Assembly (NCBI RefSeq): GCF_039538045.1
Contig: NZ_BAABBQ010000001.1
Coordinates: forward strand, 1,200,001-1,264,000
Length of the DNA: 64,000 bases
Direction of reading: 5' to 3'
Source of the DNA: Sphingomonas swuensis
Lineage (GTDB): Bacteria; Pseudomonadota; Alphaproteobacteria; Sphingomonadales; Sphingomonadaceae
Shown here: piece after piece, positions 21,242 to 29,989 of the stretch
How positions within the stretch are numbered: the first letter of the stretch is position 1
Layout: each line of letters starts with the position of its first letter
Notes under the pieces: model-generated
What the model saw: the letters and a program-made list of their open reading frames with translations, nothing else
Databases searched by the model: none
What the model was told of the DNA's origin: nothing
Made by a program: the position numbers and the translations under genes

Positions 21242-21736
21242 ATGCGTCGCATCGTTCCCTTGCTCGCCCTTCTTCTCGCCGCCAGCCCGGCCGCCGCCCA
21301 GAATTGGTCGGCCGAGCTGCTTCGGCTGCACAATGCCGAGCGCGCCCGGTGGAACGTCGCGCCGATGGCGTGGGACCTCGGTCTCGCGCTTGCCGCCGAC
21401 CGCTGGGCCGCCGAGCTCGCGCGGACCGACCGTTGGGGCCACAGCCCGCGGCAGATCCGAGCCGGGCAGGGCGAAAATCTGTGGATGGGCAGCGTCAACG
21501 CCTATCCGGTCAACGCGATGGTCGGGGCGTGGCTGAACGAGGGCCGCTGGTTCCGGCCGGGCGTGTTCCCGGCGGTGAGCCGCACCGGCAACTGGAGCGA
21601 CGTCGGCCACTACAGCCAGATCGTCTCCCGGCGGAGCGAGCGGGTGGGCTGCGCCATCCGCTCGAACCGCCGCTGGAGCTATCTCGTCTGCCGCTACTCG
21701 CCCTCGGGCAATGTCGACGGGCGCTACCTGCCTTAA
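21242..21736 (+). CDS. CAP-domain (SCP-like) exported protein
   Basis: 164 residues. The signal peptide MRRIVPLLALLLAASPAAAQ is followed by a compact CAP/SCP domain: LLRLHNAERARWN (first conserved His), GHSPRQ, GENLW, and VGHYSQIVSRRSERVGCA (second His region). Two cysteines near the C-terminus (GCAIR, LVCRY) may form a disulfide. CAP proteins are secreted and their biochemical roles vary. ATG 21242 gives the clean signal peptide. The stop overlaps the converging gene by four bases. Confidence 0.88.
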   Translation: MRRIVPLLALLLAASPAAAQNWSAELLRLHNAERARWNVAPMAWDLGLALAADRWAAELARTDRWGHSPRQIRAGQGENLWMGSVNAYPVNAMVGAWLNEGRWFRPGVFPAVSRTGNWSDVGHYSQIVSRRSERVGCAIRSNRRWSYLVCRYSPSGNVDGRYLP

Positions 21737-23262
21737 GCGCGCTTGGCGGCTTCTTCCTTCGCCTTCTTTTCCTCGGCCTCGATCATCGCCAGCGCGGCCT
21801 TGCCGTCGCGGGCGCGGATCAGCGCCATCACCTCGGCCAGCTTGGTCTGCTGGCTCGGTCCGAGGTGGGGATTGAAGGCAATCGCGGCGAACATCGGCTC
21901 GGCCTCGGCGACCTTGTTGTCCTGCAGCAGCTGGCGGACGGCGGCGAGGCGCAGCCCCATGTCCTGCGGGGCAAGAGCCTGGGCGTAGTAGAGGCCTTCC
22001 TTGGCCGATGCGGTCGGCGCCTGCCCGCTGTCGGCGAAGGTCTGGTAGAAAAGGTAGAGGGGCTCGGCGTTTTCGGTATCTGCCCGGTTCGCGCGGATGA
22101 ACCAGCGACGGACTTCCGCCCAGTCGGCCGACGCGCCCTTCTCCTTCGCCATCGCAGCCAGCGTCCGACCCTTGTAGATCATCGCCTGGACATTGTTGGG
22201 ATCGGCGGCGAGCGCGCGGTCCGCTGCGGCCAGTGCCGCCGGATAGTTCTTCGCGTCGAACTCGGCTTCGGCGACGATGCCCTGCACGAGTGGATCGCCG
22301 GGGTAGCGCTGGCCGATCGCGCGGGCACTGCTTGCCACACCCGGCGCGCTGCTCTTGTCGACGCCTCGCTCGGAGCGCATCCGGACCGCCATGATCGCGG
22401 CCTGACCCTCGCTCACCGGACGGACCGTGACCTCGGGCTTGGGCCCGGGAGGGACGTTCAACCCGTTGAACTTGCCTCGGGCATATTTCTCCAGCTCCGC
22501 CTCGAGCTTCTTGAGATCGCCAAAGGCGCCGTTGGCCGCCGCAAGCGGCTTTTCGCCGCGTCCCAGTGCCGTCGTGTAGCGCGTCAACTGGCCGGCCCGC
22601 GCCTTGTCGAAGGCAAGATAGTGGGTGAGGAGCCAGCCCTTGCCGTAGACCGACTCCCGCTCGATCGCGTTTTTCGGAGTTTGCCCCGTCAACAGCTGCT
22701 CGGTGGTGAATCCGACGTCTTCCAGCACCATGTAGCCGCGCACCTGCGGCGGCGCCCCGATCCGGACCGTCCCGTCCTCGTCCACTCCGGCCGTTCCGAA
22801 GAACTCGGCAATGCCCTCGACCATCCAGGACGCGAGCGGCGACTTCTGATCGCTCAGCTGGAGATGGTGCATATACTCATGCTGGAAGACGTGGTCGGCA
22901 TCGATCTCGACGCGGGTACGAGCACCGATCCGGCTCGGGACGAAGGCAACCGACCCTTCCGCACGCCCCAGGTAGAAGCCGAGCACGTTGCTCCCCGAGA
23001 AGCTGTGCAGCCGCTGCACCGCCGCCACGTTGGGAAGCACGAAGATGGTGACCTTGCCTCCGTCGCTGAGCGCGGGATCGTCCATCCCGCGGACAGTGCG
23101 GACGGCGCGGTCGTAGCGCTCGAGCCGCTCGGCGTAGGCGCGCAGGTCCTCGGTCTTCTGCTCGGAATAGATGATGAAATGCTTGGTCCGGGCTTCCTGC
23201 CAGGCTGCTGCCGCTGGAGAAGTGCCGAGAAGCAGGACCGAGGCGAGAAGGAAGCGACGCAT
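21733..23262 (-). CDS. exported gluzincin-type peptidase-like protein with TPR repeats
   Basis: 509 residues starting MRRFLLASVLLLGTSPAAAAW, a Sec signal peptide. A DUF1570-like metallopeptidase segment contains HEYMHHL with a downstream glutamate in WMVEGIAEFFGT, matching a gluzincin HExxH plus EGxAEF arrangement. The C-terminal half is made of TPR-like helices, e.g. AIGQRYPGDPLVQGIVAEAEFDAKNYPAALAAADRALAADPNNVQAM (read in parts), and ends in a charged helix EAEEKKAKEEAAKRA. Probably periplasmic. The substrate is unknown, and catalysis is predicted rather than proven. Confidence 0.78.
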   Translation of the reverse strand: MRRFLLASVLLLGTSPAAAAWQEARTKHFIIYSEQKTEDLRAYAERLERYDRAVRTVRGMDDPALSDGGKVTIFVLPNVAAVQRLHSFSGSNVLGFYLGRAEGSVAFVPSRIGARTRVEIDADHVFQHEYMHHLQLSDQKSPLASWMVEGIAEFFGTAGVDEDGTVRIGAPPQVRGYMVLEDVGFTTEQLLTGQTPKNAIERESVYGKGWLLTHYLAFDKARAGQLTRYTTALGRGEKPLAAANGAFGDLKKLEAELEKYARGKFNGLNVPPGPKPEVTVRPVSEGQAAIMAVRMRSERGVDKSSAPGVASSARAIGQRYPGDPLVQGIVAEAEFDAKNYPAALAAADRALAADPNNVQAMIYKGRTLAAMAKEKGASADWAEVRRWFIRANRADTENAEPLYLFYQTFADSGQAPTASAKEGLYYAQALAPQDMGLRLAAVRQLLQDNKVAEAEPMFAAIAFNPHLGPSQQTKLAEVMALIRARDGKAALAMIEAEEKKAKEEAAKRA

Positions 23263-23294
23263 GGAATCAGGACCCCCCAAGTTCAACCTCCTGA

Positions 23295-25463
23295 TTAAAG
23301 GAAAGAATAGGGGTCCACGTCAACCGAAACTCTAACCTTGCCGCTCCACTCGGTTGCGCCAAGCCAATCGCGGATGACGTCCTGCACGTCGAGGCTCCGG
23401 CGGGCGTGCACCAGCAGCCGGAAGCGGTGCCGTCCGCGGAGCATGGCGAGCGGCGCGGGAGCGGGTCCGTAGACCTCCATTCCCTCGACCCGCGGCGCCG
23501 AGCGGCCAATGCGCCGGGCGACCGCCTCGGCCTCTTCCTTGTCCTCGGCGCTGACCACGATCGCGGCGAGCCGACCGAATGGCGGCATCGCGGCTTCCTG
23601 GCGCGCTTGAGTCTCGGTGGTGACAAATCGCTCGGTGTCGCCGCTGACGAGCGCGGCGATGACCGGCGCGTTGGGCAGGTGGGTCTGGACGAACACCCGC
23701 CCGGGCTTGTCGCCGCGGCCCGCCCGGCCGGCGACCTGCGCGATCTGCTGGAAGGTCCGTTCGGCCGCGCGGAGGTCGCCCCCGGACAGTCCGAGGTCGG
23801 CGTCGATCACCCCGACAAGCGTGAGGTTGGGAAAGTGGTAGCCCTTGGTGACGAGCTGGGTCCCGACCACGATGTCGATCTCGCCCGCTTCCATTTGGCG
23901 CACGAACTCGGCGGCGCGGGCAGGAGACCAGATGGTGTCGGATGTGACGATCGCGGTGCGGGCGTCGGGCATCAAAGCCTGCACCTCGTCGGCGATCCGC
24001 TCGACTCCGGGACCGCAGGCGACCAGCGTGTCCGCCTCGCCGCATTCCGGGCAGGCCTTGGGCGGCGCCATGACATGGCCGCAATGGTGGCAGGCGAGAC
24101 GGTGGAGAAGCCGGTGCTCCACCATCCAGGCGGTGCAATTGGGGCACTGGAAACGATGCCCGCAAGTCCGACACAGCGTCAGCGGGGCGAAGCCGCGGCG
24201 ATTGAGGAACAGCAGGCTCTGCTCGCCCGCCGCGAGATTGGCCTCGAGCTCCTCGACCAGTCGCGGCGCGATCCAGCGCCCGCGCGGCGGCGGATCGGCG
24301 GTGAGATCGAGCGCGGTCAGACTGGGAAGCTGTGCCCCGGCGTGGCGCTCGCGCAGGCGAAGCTCGCGGTAGCGCCCGCTCTCGACCATGTGGCGGGTCT
24401 CGATCGCCGGGGTCGCCGAGGAAAGGATCACCGGAATGTCCTCGAACTTGGCGCGCATCACCGCCACGTCCCGCGCGTGATATTGCACGCCTTCTTCCTG
24501 CTTGAAGCTCGGCTCGTGCGCCTCGTCGACCACGATCAGCCCGAGCCTCGCATAAGGGAGGAAGAGCGCCGAGCGGGCGCCGACCACCACCTTCGCCTCG
24601 CCGCTGGCGATTCCGCGCCACGCCCGCCGTCGCTGCGAGGAGCGGAGGTCCGAATGCCAAGCCACCGGTGCGCAGCCGAACCGCGCGGCGAAGCGCTTGA
24701 GGAACGGCTCGGTCAGCGCGATCTCGGGCAGGAGTACGAGCACCTGGAGATCCTTGAGGAGCGCTTCGGCGACCGCCTCGAAATAGACCTCGGTCTTGCC
24801 CGATCCCGTCACCCCGTCGAGCAGCACCGGATCGAAGCCGTTGCCGACGCTGGCGGCGAGGCTGTCGGCGGCGGCCTGCTGATCCTCGCTGAGCGTGGGC
24901 GGCGCGAAGGCGGGGTCGGGGCAGGCGAGGGCGCTGTCCGCCTCGACCTGGATCCGCTCGAGTGCGCCCGCCGCGACGAGCCCGCGGAGCACCGCGTCGC
25001 TGACCTCGGCGTGCGCGGCAAGCTCACGGATGGTGCCCTGCCGCCCCTCGAGCCGCTCGAGCGCCTGAAGCCGCTGCGGAGTGAGCCTCTCGGGGCGGGC
25101 GCCGGTCGGCCGATATTCGGTGAGCTGCCGCGAGCCCTCGAGCGCCGAGGAGGAGGGAAGCACCATCCGCAGCACCGACGCCAGGGGGCTGAGGTAATAG
25201 TCGGCGGTCCACTCGCACAATCGGCGCAAGGCGGCCGGCACCGGCGGCACGTCGATCAGCCCGGCCAGCGGCCGCAGGCGGTTGTCTCCGACTTCCTCGC
25301 TCGGCAGCCGCTCGGCCTCCCAAGCGACCCCGACCAGCTGGCGTGGCCCGAGCGGTGCGATCACGACGCTTCCGGGCTCGACCTCCATGCCATCGGGAAT
25401 GCGATAGTCGAGCGGGCCGAGCGCGGCATTGAGGGTGACGACACGGGCGCGGGGCAGGGGCAC
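23295..25463 (-). CDS. priA: primosomal replication restart helicase PriA
   Basis: 722 residues. 3'-to-5' helicase that reloads DnaB at stalled forks. After the N-terminal DNA-binding domain come Walker [14 protein letters not shown] and the DEAH box [11 protein letters not shown]. The zinc-binding insert reads [13 protein letters not shown] and [17 protein letters not shown], giving eight cysteines, and the late helicase motif ITQxxGRAGRG is present as [11 protein letters not shown]. It starts with GTG 25463; no ATG is available nearby. It is divergent from paaA, with 62 bases between. Confidence 0.97.
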   Translation of the reverse strand: MPLPRARVVTLNAALGPLDYRIPDGMEVEPGSVVIAPLGPRQLVGVAWEAERLPSEEVGDNRLRPLAGLIDVPPVPAALRRLCEWTADYYLSPLASVLRMVLPSSSALEGSRQLTEYRPTGARPERLTPQRLQALERLEGRQGTIRELAAHAEVSDAVLRGLVAAGALERIQVEADSALACPDPAFAPPTLSEDQQAAADSLAASVGNGFDPVLLDGVTGSGKTEVYFEAVAEALLKDLQVLVLLPEIALTEPFLKRFAARFGCAPVAWHSDLRSSQRRRAWRGIASGEAKVVVGARSALFLPYARLGLIVVDEAHEPSFKQEEGVQYHARDVAVMRAKFEDIPVILSSATPAIETRHMVESGRYRELRLRERHAGAQLPSLTALDLTADPPPRGRWIAPRLVEELEANLAAGEQSLLFLNRRGFAPLTLCRTCGHRFQCPNCTAWMVEHRLLHRLACHHCGHVMAPPKACPECGEADTLVACGPGVERIADEVQALMPDARTAIVTSDTIWSPARAAEFVRQMEAGEIDIVVGTQLVTKGYHFPNLTLVGVIDADLGLSGGDLRAAERTFQQIAQVAGRAGRGDKPGRVFVQTHLPNAPVIAALVSGDTERFVTTETQARQEAAMPPFGRLAAIVVSAEDKEEAEAVARRIGRSAPRVEGMEVYGPAPAPLAMLRGRHRFRLLVHARRSLDVQDVIRDWLGATEWSGKVRVSVDVDPYSFL

Positions 25464-25525
25464 GGTCGCGCTCTAGGCGAAAGGACCGTCTGGAACCAAG
25501 GCCTTGCAATGGCTATCTAGCAGTC

Positions 25526-26521
25526 ATGTACACGACCGATCTCAGCAAGCCCGGGGCCAAGGTCCAGCCGATCGCCACTCAGGAGGATCCCGAACTGCTC
25601 GCGGCGTTCGAGGCGCGGGTCGCGGCGGACGAGTTCATCGAGCCCAAGGACTGGATGCCCGAAGCCTATCGCCGGACGCTCACCCGGCAGATCAGCCAGC
25701 ATGCGCACAGCGAGATCGTCGGGATGCTGCCCGAGGGAAACTGGATCAGCCGCGCGCCCTCGCTCCGGCGCAAGGCCATCCTGCTCGCCAAGGTGCAGGA
25801 CGAGGCTGGCCACGGCCTCTACCTCTACTGCGCCGCCGAGACGCTCGGTACCAGTCGCGAGGAGATGATCGAGGCGCTCCACTCGGGCAAGGCCAAGTAC
25901 AGCACCATCTTCAATTACCCGACGCTGACCTGGGCCGATATCGGCGCGATCGGCTGGCTGGTCGACGGCGCGGCGATCATGAACCAGGTCCCGCTGCAGC
26001 GGACCAGCTACGGCCCCTATGCCCGGGCGATGGTCCGGGTCTGCAAGGAAGAGAGCTTCCACCAGCGCCAGGGCTACGAGATCATGATGCATCTCGCGCA
26101 AGGCACCGAGGCTCAGAAGCGCATGGCGCAGGACGCGCTTAACCGCTGGTGGTGGCCGAGCCTGATGATGTTTGGCCCGCCCGACGACAATTCGCCCAAC
26201 ACCGCGCAGAGCATGCGCTGGCGGATCAAGCGCGATACTAATGACGACCTGCGCCAGAAGTTTGTCGACATCACCGTGCCCCAGGCGGAGTTCATAGGCC
26301 TGACCGTGCCGGACTCCGACCTCAAGTGGAACGAGGAGAAGGGCGGCTACGACTTCGGCGCGGTCGACTGGGACGAGTTCTACGCCGTGGTGAAGGGCGA
26401 GGGTCCGGTGGCCAAGGAGCGGATGACCGCACGCCGCGACGCCTGGGAGAAGAATGCCTGGGTGCGCGAGGCGGCGCAGGCGCACGAAGCGAAGAAGCGG
26501 GCCGCCAAGGCCGCGGCTTGA
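25526..26521 (+). CDS. paaA: 1,2-phenylacetyl-CoA epoxidase, catalytic subunit A
   Basis: 331 residues. Di-iron monooxygenase that epoxidises the ring of phenylacetyl-CoA in aerobic phenylacetate degradation. Ferritin-like iron ligands are seen in [19 protein letters not shown] (ExxH) and [15 protein letters not shown] (ExxH). First gene of a paaA-paaB-paaC-paaE run. No Shine-Dalgarno is evident before ATG 25526. A palindromic island separates it from paaB. Confidence 0.97.
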   Translation: MYTTDLSKPGAKVQPIATQEDPELLAAFEARVAADEFIEPKDWMPEAYRRTLTRQISQHAHSEIVGMLPEGNWISRAPSLRRKAILLAKVQDEAGHGLYLYCAAETLGTSREEMIEALHSGKAKYSTIFNYPTLTWADIGAIGWLVDGAAIMNQVPLQRTSYGPYARAMVRVCKEESFHQRQGYEIMMHLAQGTEAQKRMAQDALNRWWWPSLMMFGPPDDNSPNTAQSMRWRIKRDTNDDLRQKFVDITVPQAEFIGLTVPDSDLKWNEEKGGYDFGAVDWDEFYAVVKGEGPVAKERMTARRDAWEKNAWVREAAQAHEAKKRAAKAAA

Positions 26522-26527
26522 CCAAGT

Positions 26528-26577
26528 CCGTCGTCCCCGCGAAGGCTGGGATCTCAGGCACCGCGCCTGAACGACGG
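26528..26577. repeat. palindromic repeat between paaA and paaB
   Basis: CCGTCGT (26528-26534) and ACGACGG (26571-26577) form the inverted ends; inside, the sequence CCCCGCGAAGGCTGGGATCTC (read as shorter blocks) and CAGGCACCGCGCCTG make further hairpins. Translated, it gives the well-known spurious 'VVPAKAGIS' peptide of mobile intergenic repeats. Its right end supplies the GGAGG Shine-Dalgarno (26576-26580) of paaB. Confidence 0.8.
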
Positions 26578-26585
26578 AGGTTCTT

Positions 26586-26867
26586 TTGTCCGACTGGCCG
26601 CTCTGGGAAGTGTTCGTCCGCACCAAGGGCGGACTGGCGCATCGTCACTTCGGAAGTGTCCACGCGCCCGACGCCGAACTGGCGCTGCGTCACGCCCGCG
26701 ACACTTACACCCGCCGGCAGGAAGGCGTCAGCCTGTGGGTGGTGAAGTCGAGCGACATCGTCGCCTCTGACCCGGCGCAGGCCGGCGAGCTGTTCGAGCC
26801 CGCCGCCGACAAGGTCTACCGGCATCCGACCTTCTACGACATTCCCGACGTGGTGAAGCACATCTGA
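26586..26867 (+). CDS. paaB: 1,2-phenylacetyl-CoA epoxidase, subunit B
   Basis: 93 residues, the normal size. Small subunit of the epoxidase complex. The sequence MSDWPLWEVFVRTKGGLAHRH and the end PTFYDIPDVVKHI are characteristic. Starts with TTG 26586, five bases after GGAGG; no ATG fits. The stop TGA overlaps the paaC ATG by one base. Confidence 0.95.
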   Translation: MSDWPLWEVFVRTKGGLAHRHFGSVHAPDAELALRHARDTYTRRQEGVSLWVVKSSDIVASDPAQAGELFEPAADKVYRHPTFYDIPDVVKHI

Positions 26868-27688
26868 TGCCCAGCCTTCCGCCGATCCGTCCCGAGGACG
26901 AGGCCGTCGCCGAGCGGATCCGCCCAGCCGGTGCCTTCGACGCCCCTGCCGACGTCCACGATCCCGTCCGTGCCGGCTACCTCCTTCGGCTCGGCGACGA
27001 TTCGTTGATCCTCGGCCAGCGCCTCGGCGAATGGTGCGGCCATGCCCCTTCAGTCGAGGTCGACCTCAGCCTTGCCAATCTCGCGCTCGACCTGATCGGA
27101 CAGGCGACCCTGCTGCTCGGTGCGGCCGGCGACGCCGACGAGCTCGCCTTCAAGCGCGACGTGCTCGACTATCGCAACTGCCTGCTGGTCGAGCAGCCCA
27201 ATGGCGACTTCGCCCGCACCATGGTTCGCCAGCTCCTCTTCTCGACCTGGCAGCAGATGCTCTACCAGCGGCTCGAGGGCAGCAGCGACCAGGCCGTCCG
27301 CGAGGTCGCCGCCAAGGCGGTCAAGGAAGTCACCTATCATCGCGAGCTCGCCGCCGACTGGGTCGTCCGCCTCGGCGACGGGACCGAGGAGAGCGCCCGC
27401 CGGACGCAGGACGGGCTCGACTGGTGCTGGCGCTTCGTCCCCGAATTGTTCGAAGTTGACGAGGAGCTGCAGTCGGCCATCGCCTGCGGAATCGCGGTCG
27501 ACCCGCGCCACTTCGAGGCCGACTACCGAAGCGCGATCGCCGCGGTGCTCGGCGAAGCGCGTCTGCCGGTGCCTGCCGACCAGCGGCCGATCCTCGGCGG
27601 CCGTCGAGGCCACCACAGCGAGCATCTCGGCCATCTGCTCGCGGTCATGCAATATCTGCCGCGCACCTACCCGGACGCCGCCTGGTGA
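26867..27688 (+). CDS. paaC: 1,2-phenylacetyl-CoA epoxidase, subunit C
   Basis: 273 residues. Structural partner of PaaA with a ferritin-like fold but without a full di-iron site. Typical segments are LLRLGDDSLILGQRLGEWCGHAP, DLIGQATLLLGAAG and KAVKEVTYHRELAADWVVRLGDGT. Its stop overlaps the paaE start by four bases (GTGA), so paaC leads straight into paaE, where paaD would be expected. Confidence 0.95.
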   Translation: MPSLPPIRPEDEAVAERIRPAGAFDAPADVHDPVRAGYLLRLGDDSLILGQRLGEWCGHAPSVEVDLSLANLALDLIGQATLLLGAAGDADELAFKRDVLDYRNCLLVEQPNGDFARTMVRQLLFSTWQQMLYQRLEGSSDQAVREVAAKAVKEVTYHRELAADWVVRLGDGTEESARRTQDGLDWCWRFVPELFEVDEELQSAIACGIAVDPRHFEADYRSAIAAVLGEARLPVPADQRPILGGRRGHHSEHLGHLLAVMQYLPRTYPDAAW

Positions 27689-28761
27689 GCGAAAAGCATT
27701 TCCACAGCCTCGAGGTAGCGGAGATCGTCGAGGAAACGGCCGAGGCGCGCTCGCTCCGCTTCGCCATTCCGCCCGAGCTCGCGGATGTCTTCCGCTATCG
27801 CGCCGGCCAGCATCTGACGCTGCGCGCGGAGATCGGCGGCGAGGAAGTCCGCCGCAATTACTCGCTGTGCACCGCGCCGGCGGACGGTGCGCTCAAGGTC
27901 ACGGTCAAGCAGATCGCGGGCGGCGCCTTCTCCAATTGGGTCGCGCGCGCGCTTCGTCCCGGCGACCGCCTCGACGTCATGCCCCCGCACGGCTCCTTCA
28001 CTTATCCCTTCGAGGCGGGCCAGCGGCGCCACTTCGTCGCCTTCGCCGGCGGCTCGGGCATCACTCCGATCATGAGCCTCGCGCGGACCGCGCTGAGCGA
28101 GGAGCCGGATAGCCGCTTCACCCTTTTCTACGGCAACCGAGATGCCAGCAGCATCATCTTCCTCGACGCGCTGGCCGAGCTCAAGGACCGCTTCCTCGGC
28201 CGGTTCGAGCTGTTCCACCTGCTCTCGGACGAGGATGGCGATGTCGAGCTGCTGAACGGCATGCTCAACCGCGACACCTGCGTGCAGCTGCTGGAATCCT
28301 TCGTGCCACGAGCGGACGAGGTCGCCGCCTTCTTCATCTGCGGACCGGGACCGATGATGGACTCGGCAGAGGCGGCGCTGCTCGAGCGCGGAGTCGCGCC
28401 CGAGCGGATCCTGATCGAGCGCTTCACCGCCGGTCGGCCCTCGGCGGCGCTGGCGGCGGAGATGGCCGAACTGCAGCAGCAGGCGGCGGGCCAGCAGATC
28501 AGCGTCACCATTGATGGGCGCACCCGGCGGATCGCCTTCGACGGCACCAACATCCTCGATGCCGCACGCGCGTCGGGGCTTCCGGCACCGTTCGCCTGCA
28601 AGGCCGGTGTCTGTGCCACCTGTCGCGCGCGGGTCACCGCCGGCGAGGTCTCGATGGCGGCGCGCTACGGGCTAAGCGACGAGGAGATCGCGGCCGGCTA
28701 CGTCCTCACCTGCCAGGCCGTGCCCAAGGGCGAAGGCGTGGCGGTGGATTACGACGCCTAA
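27685..28761 (+). CDS. paaE: 1,2-phenylacetyl-CoA epoxidase, reductase subunit E
   Basis: 358 residues. Passes electrons from NADPH to the PaaA di-iron site. The FAD-binding segment RNYSLCTAP, the NAD(P) region FAGGSGITPIMSLARTAL and the CGPGPMMDSAE motif are followed by a plant-type 2Fe-2S ferredoxin domain with CKAGVCATCRARV and a later VLTCQAVP. GTG 27685 overlaps the paaC stop. paaD, which assists iron-sulfur assembly, is missing from the run; a general assembly factor or a distant paaD would have to serve. Confidence 0.95.
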   Translation: MSEKHFHSLEVAEIVEETAEARSLRFAIPPELADVFRYRAGQHLTLRAEIGGEEVRRNYSLCTAPADGALKVTVKQIAGGAFSNWVARALRPGDRLDVMPPHGSFTYPFEAGQRRHFVAFAGGSGITPIMSLARTALSEEPDSRFTLFYGNRDASSIIFLDALAELKDRFLGRFELFHLLSDEDGDVELLNGMLNRDTCVQLLESFVPRADEVAAFFICGPGPMMDSAEAALLERGVAPERILIERFTAGRPSAALAAEMAELQQQAAGQQISVTIDGRTRRIAFDGTNILDAARASGLPAPFACKAGVCATCRARVTAGEVSMAARYGLSDEEIAAGYVLTCQAVPKGEGVAVDYDA

Positions 28762-28780
28762 GGTCGCTAGAGCCGCGCTC

Positions 28781-29989
28781 ATGCTGACCCAGCCTGCGCC
28801 CAAGGGCATTGCCGACCTCGACCCCGTCGTCAGCGATTCGCTGCTCGCACTGATCGCGCTGATCGCGGCCGATCCGCGCGACAACAAGATCGACGTGGGG
28901 GTCGGCGTATTCCGCGACGGGGAGGGGCGCACCCCCATTCCGGCGAGCGTCAAGGAAGCCGAACGGCGGCTCGTCGAGAGCCAGGAGACCAAGGCCTATC
29001 TCGGCGGCTGGGGCGACCGCGGCTTTACCGCGGCGCTGCGCCCGATCGTACTCGGACCGCACGCCGGAGACGAGCGGATCGAGGGCGTCCAGACCCCCGG
29101 CGGCTGCGGTGCGCTGTTCCTCGCGGCAAGGTTGATCAAGCTCGCCAAGCCCGAGGCCAAGGTGCTGGTGGGCACGCCGACCTGGCCCAATCATCCGCCG
29201 GTGCTCAAGGGCGCCGGGCTCGAGATCGTCGAATATCGCCATTACGACTTTGCGACCCGGATGGTCGACTTCGGCGCGCTCCGCGAGGCAGCAACGAAGG
29301 CGACGCCCGGTGACGTGCTGCTGCTTCATGGCTGCTGCCACAATCCGACCGGGGGCGACTTCAGCGAAGCCGAGTGGCGCGAGATCGCGGCAATCGCGAA
29401 GGAACGCCGACTCACGCCGCTGATCGATATCGCCTACCAGGGTTTCGGCCGCGGCTTCGAGGAGGACGGCTACGGCGTCCGGGTCATGCTCGACGCCTGC
29501 GAGGAAGTGCTGATCGCGCAGAGCTGCGACAAGAATTTCGGCGTCTATCGCGACCGCGTTGGAAGCTTCTGGCTCAAGACCCGCGACAAGGCGGCGACCG
29601 CCAACGCGATGGCGCATGTCCTCCAGATCGCGCGCGAGGCCTGGTCGATGCCGCCCGACCATGGCGCGGCGGCGGCCCGGATCGTGCTCGAGGACGCGGG
29701 GCTTCGTTCGCAGTGGCAGGGCGAGGTGGCGGCGATGCGCGACCGGATCAACACCGTCCGCCGGCGGATCGCCGACAGCGACCAGCGGCTCGGCTACATC
29801 GCCAACGAATATGGCATGTTCTCGATGATGCCGCTCAGCCCCGATCAGGTCCGCGCGCTGCGCGAGCGCCATGCGGTCTACATGGCCGACAGCGGCCGCT
29901 TCAACGTCGTCGGGATCGCCGACCGCGACATCGACCGCTTCTGCGCCGCGGTGATCGAGGCGATGGACGAAGTTCCCGTCCATGGCTGA
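28781..29989 (+). CDS. aromatic amino acid (aspartate-family, class Ia) aminotransferase
   Basis: 402 residues, PLP-dependent. Seen are VGVGVFRDGEGRTP, QTPGGCGALFLAARLIK, LHGCCHNPTGGD and the PLP lysine in AQSCDKNFGVYRDRVGSFW. This pattern matches TyrB-type aromatic aminotransferases rather than strict aspartate enzymes. Lying between paaE and the 2-oxoacid dehydrogenase genes, it could deaminate phenylalanine toward phenylpyruvate and so toward phenylacetate, but that is inference. The ATG of the next gene overlaps its last eight bases. Confidence 0.9.
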   Translation: MLTQPAPKGIADLDPVVSDSLLALIALIAADPRDNKIDVGVGVFRDGEGRTPIPASVKEAERRLVESQETKAYLGGWGDRGFTAALRPIVLGPHAGDERIEGVQTPGGCGALFLAARLIKLAKPEAKVLVGTPTWPNHPPVLKGAGLEIVEYRHYDFATRMVDFGALREAATKATPGDVLLLHGCCHNPTGGDFSEAEWREIAAIAKERRLTPLIDIAYQGFGRGFEEDGYGVRVMLDACEEVLIAQSCDKNFGVYRDRVGSFWLKTRDKAATANAMAHVLQIAREAWSMPPDHGAAAARIVLEDAGLRSQWQGEVAAMRDRINTVRRRIADSDQRLGYIANEYGMFSMMPLSPDQVRALRERHAVYMADSGRFNVVGIADRDIDRFCAAVIEAMDEVPVHG

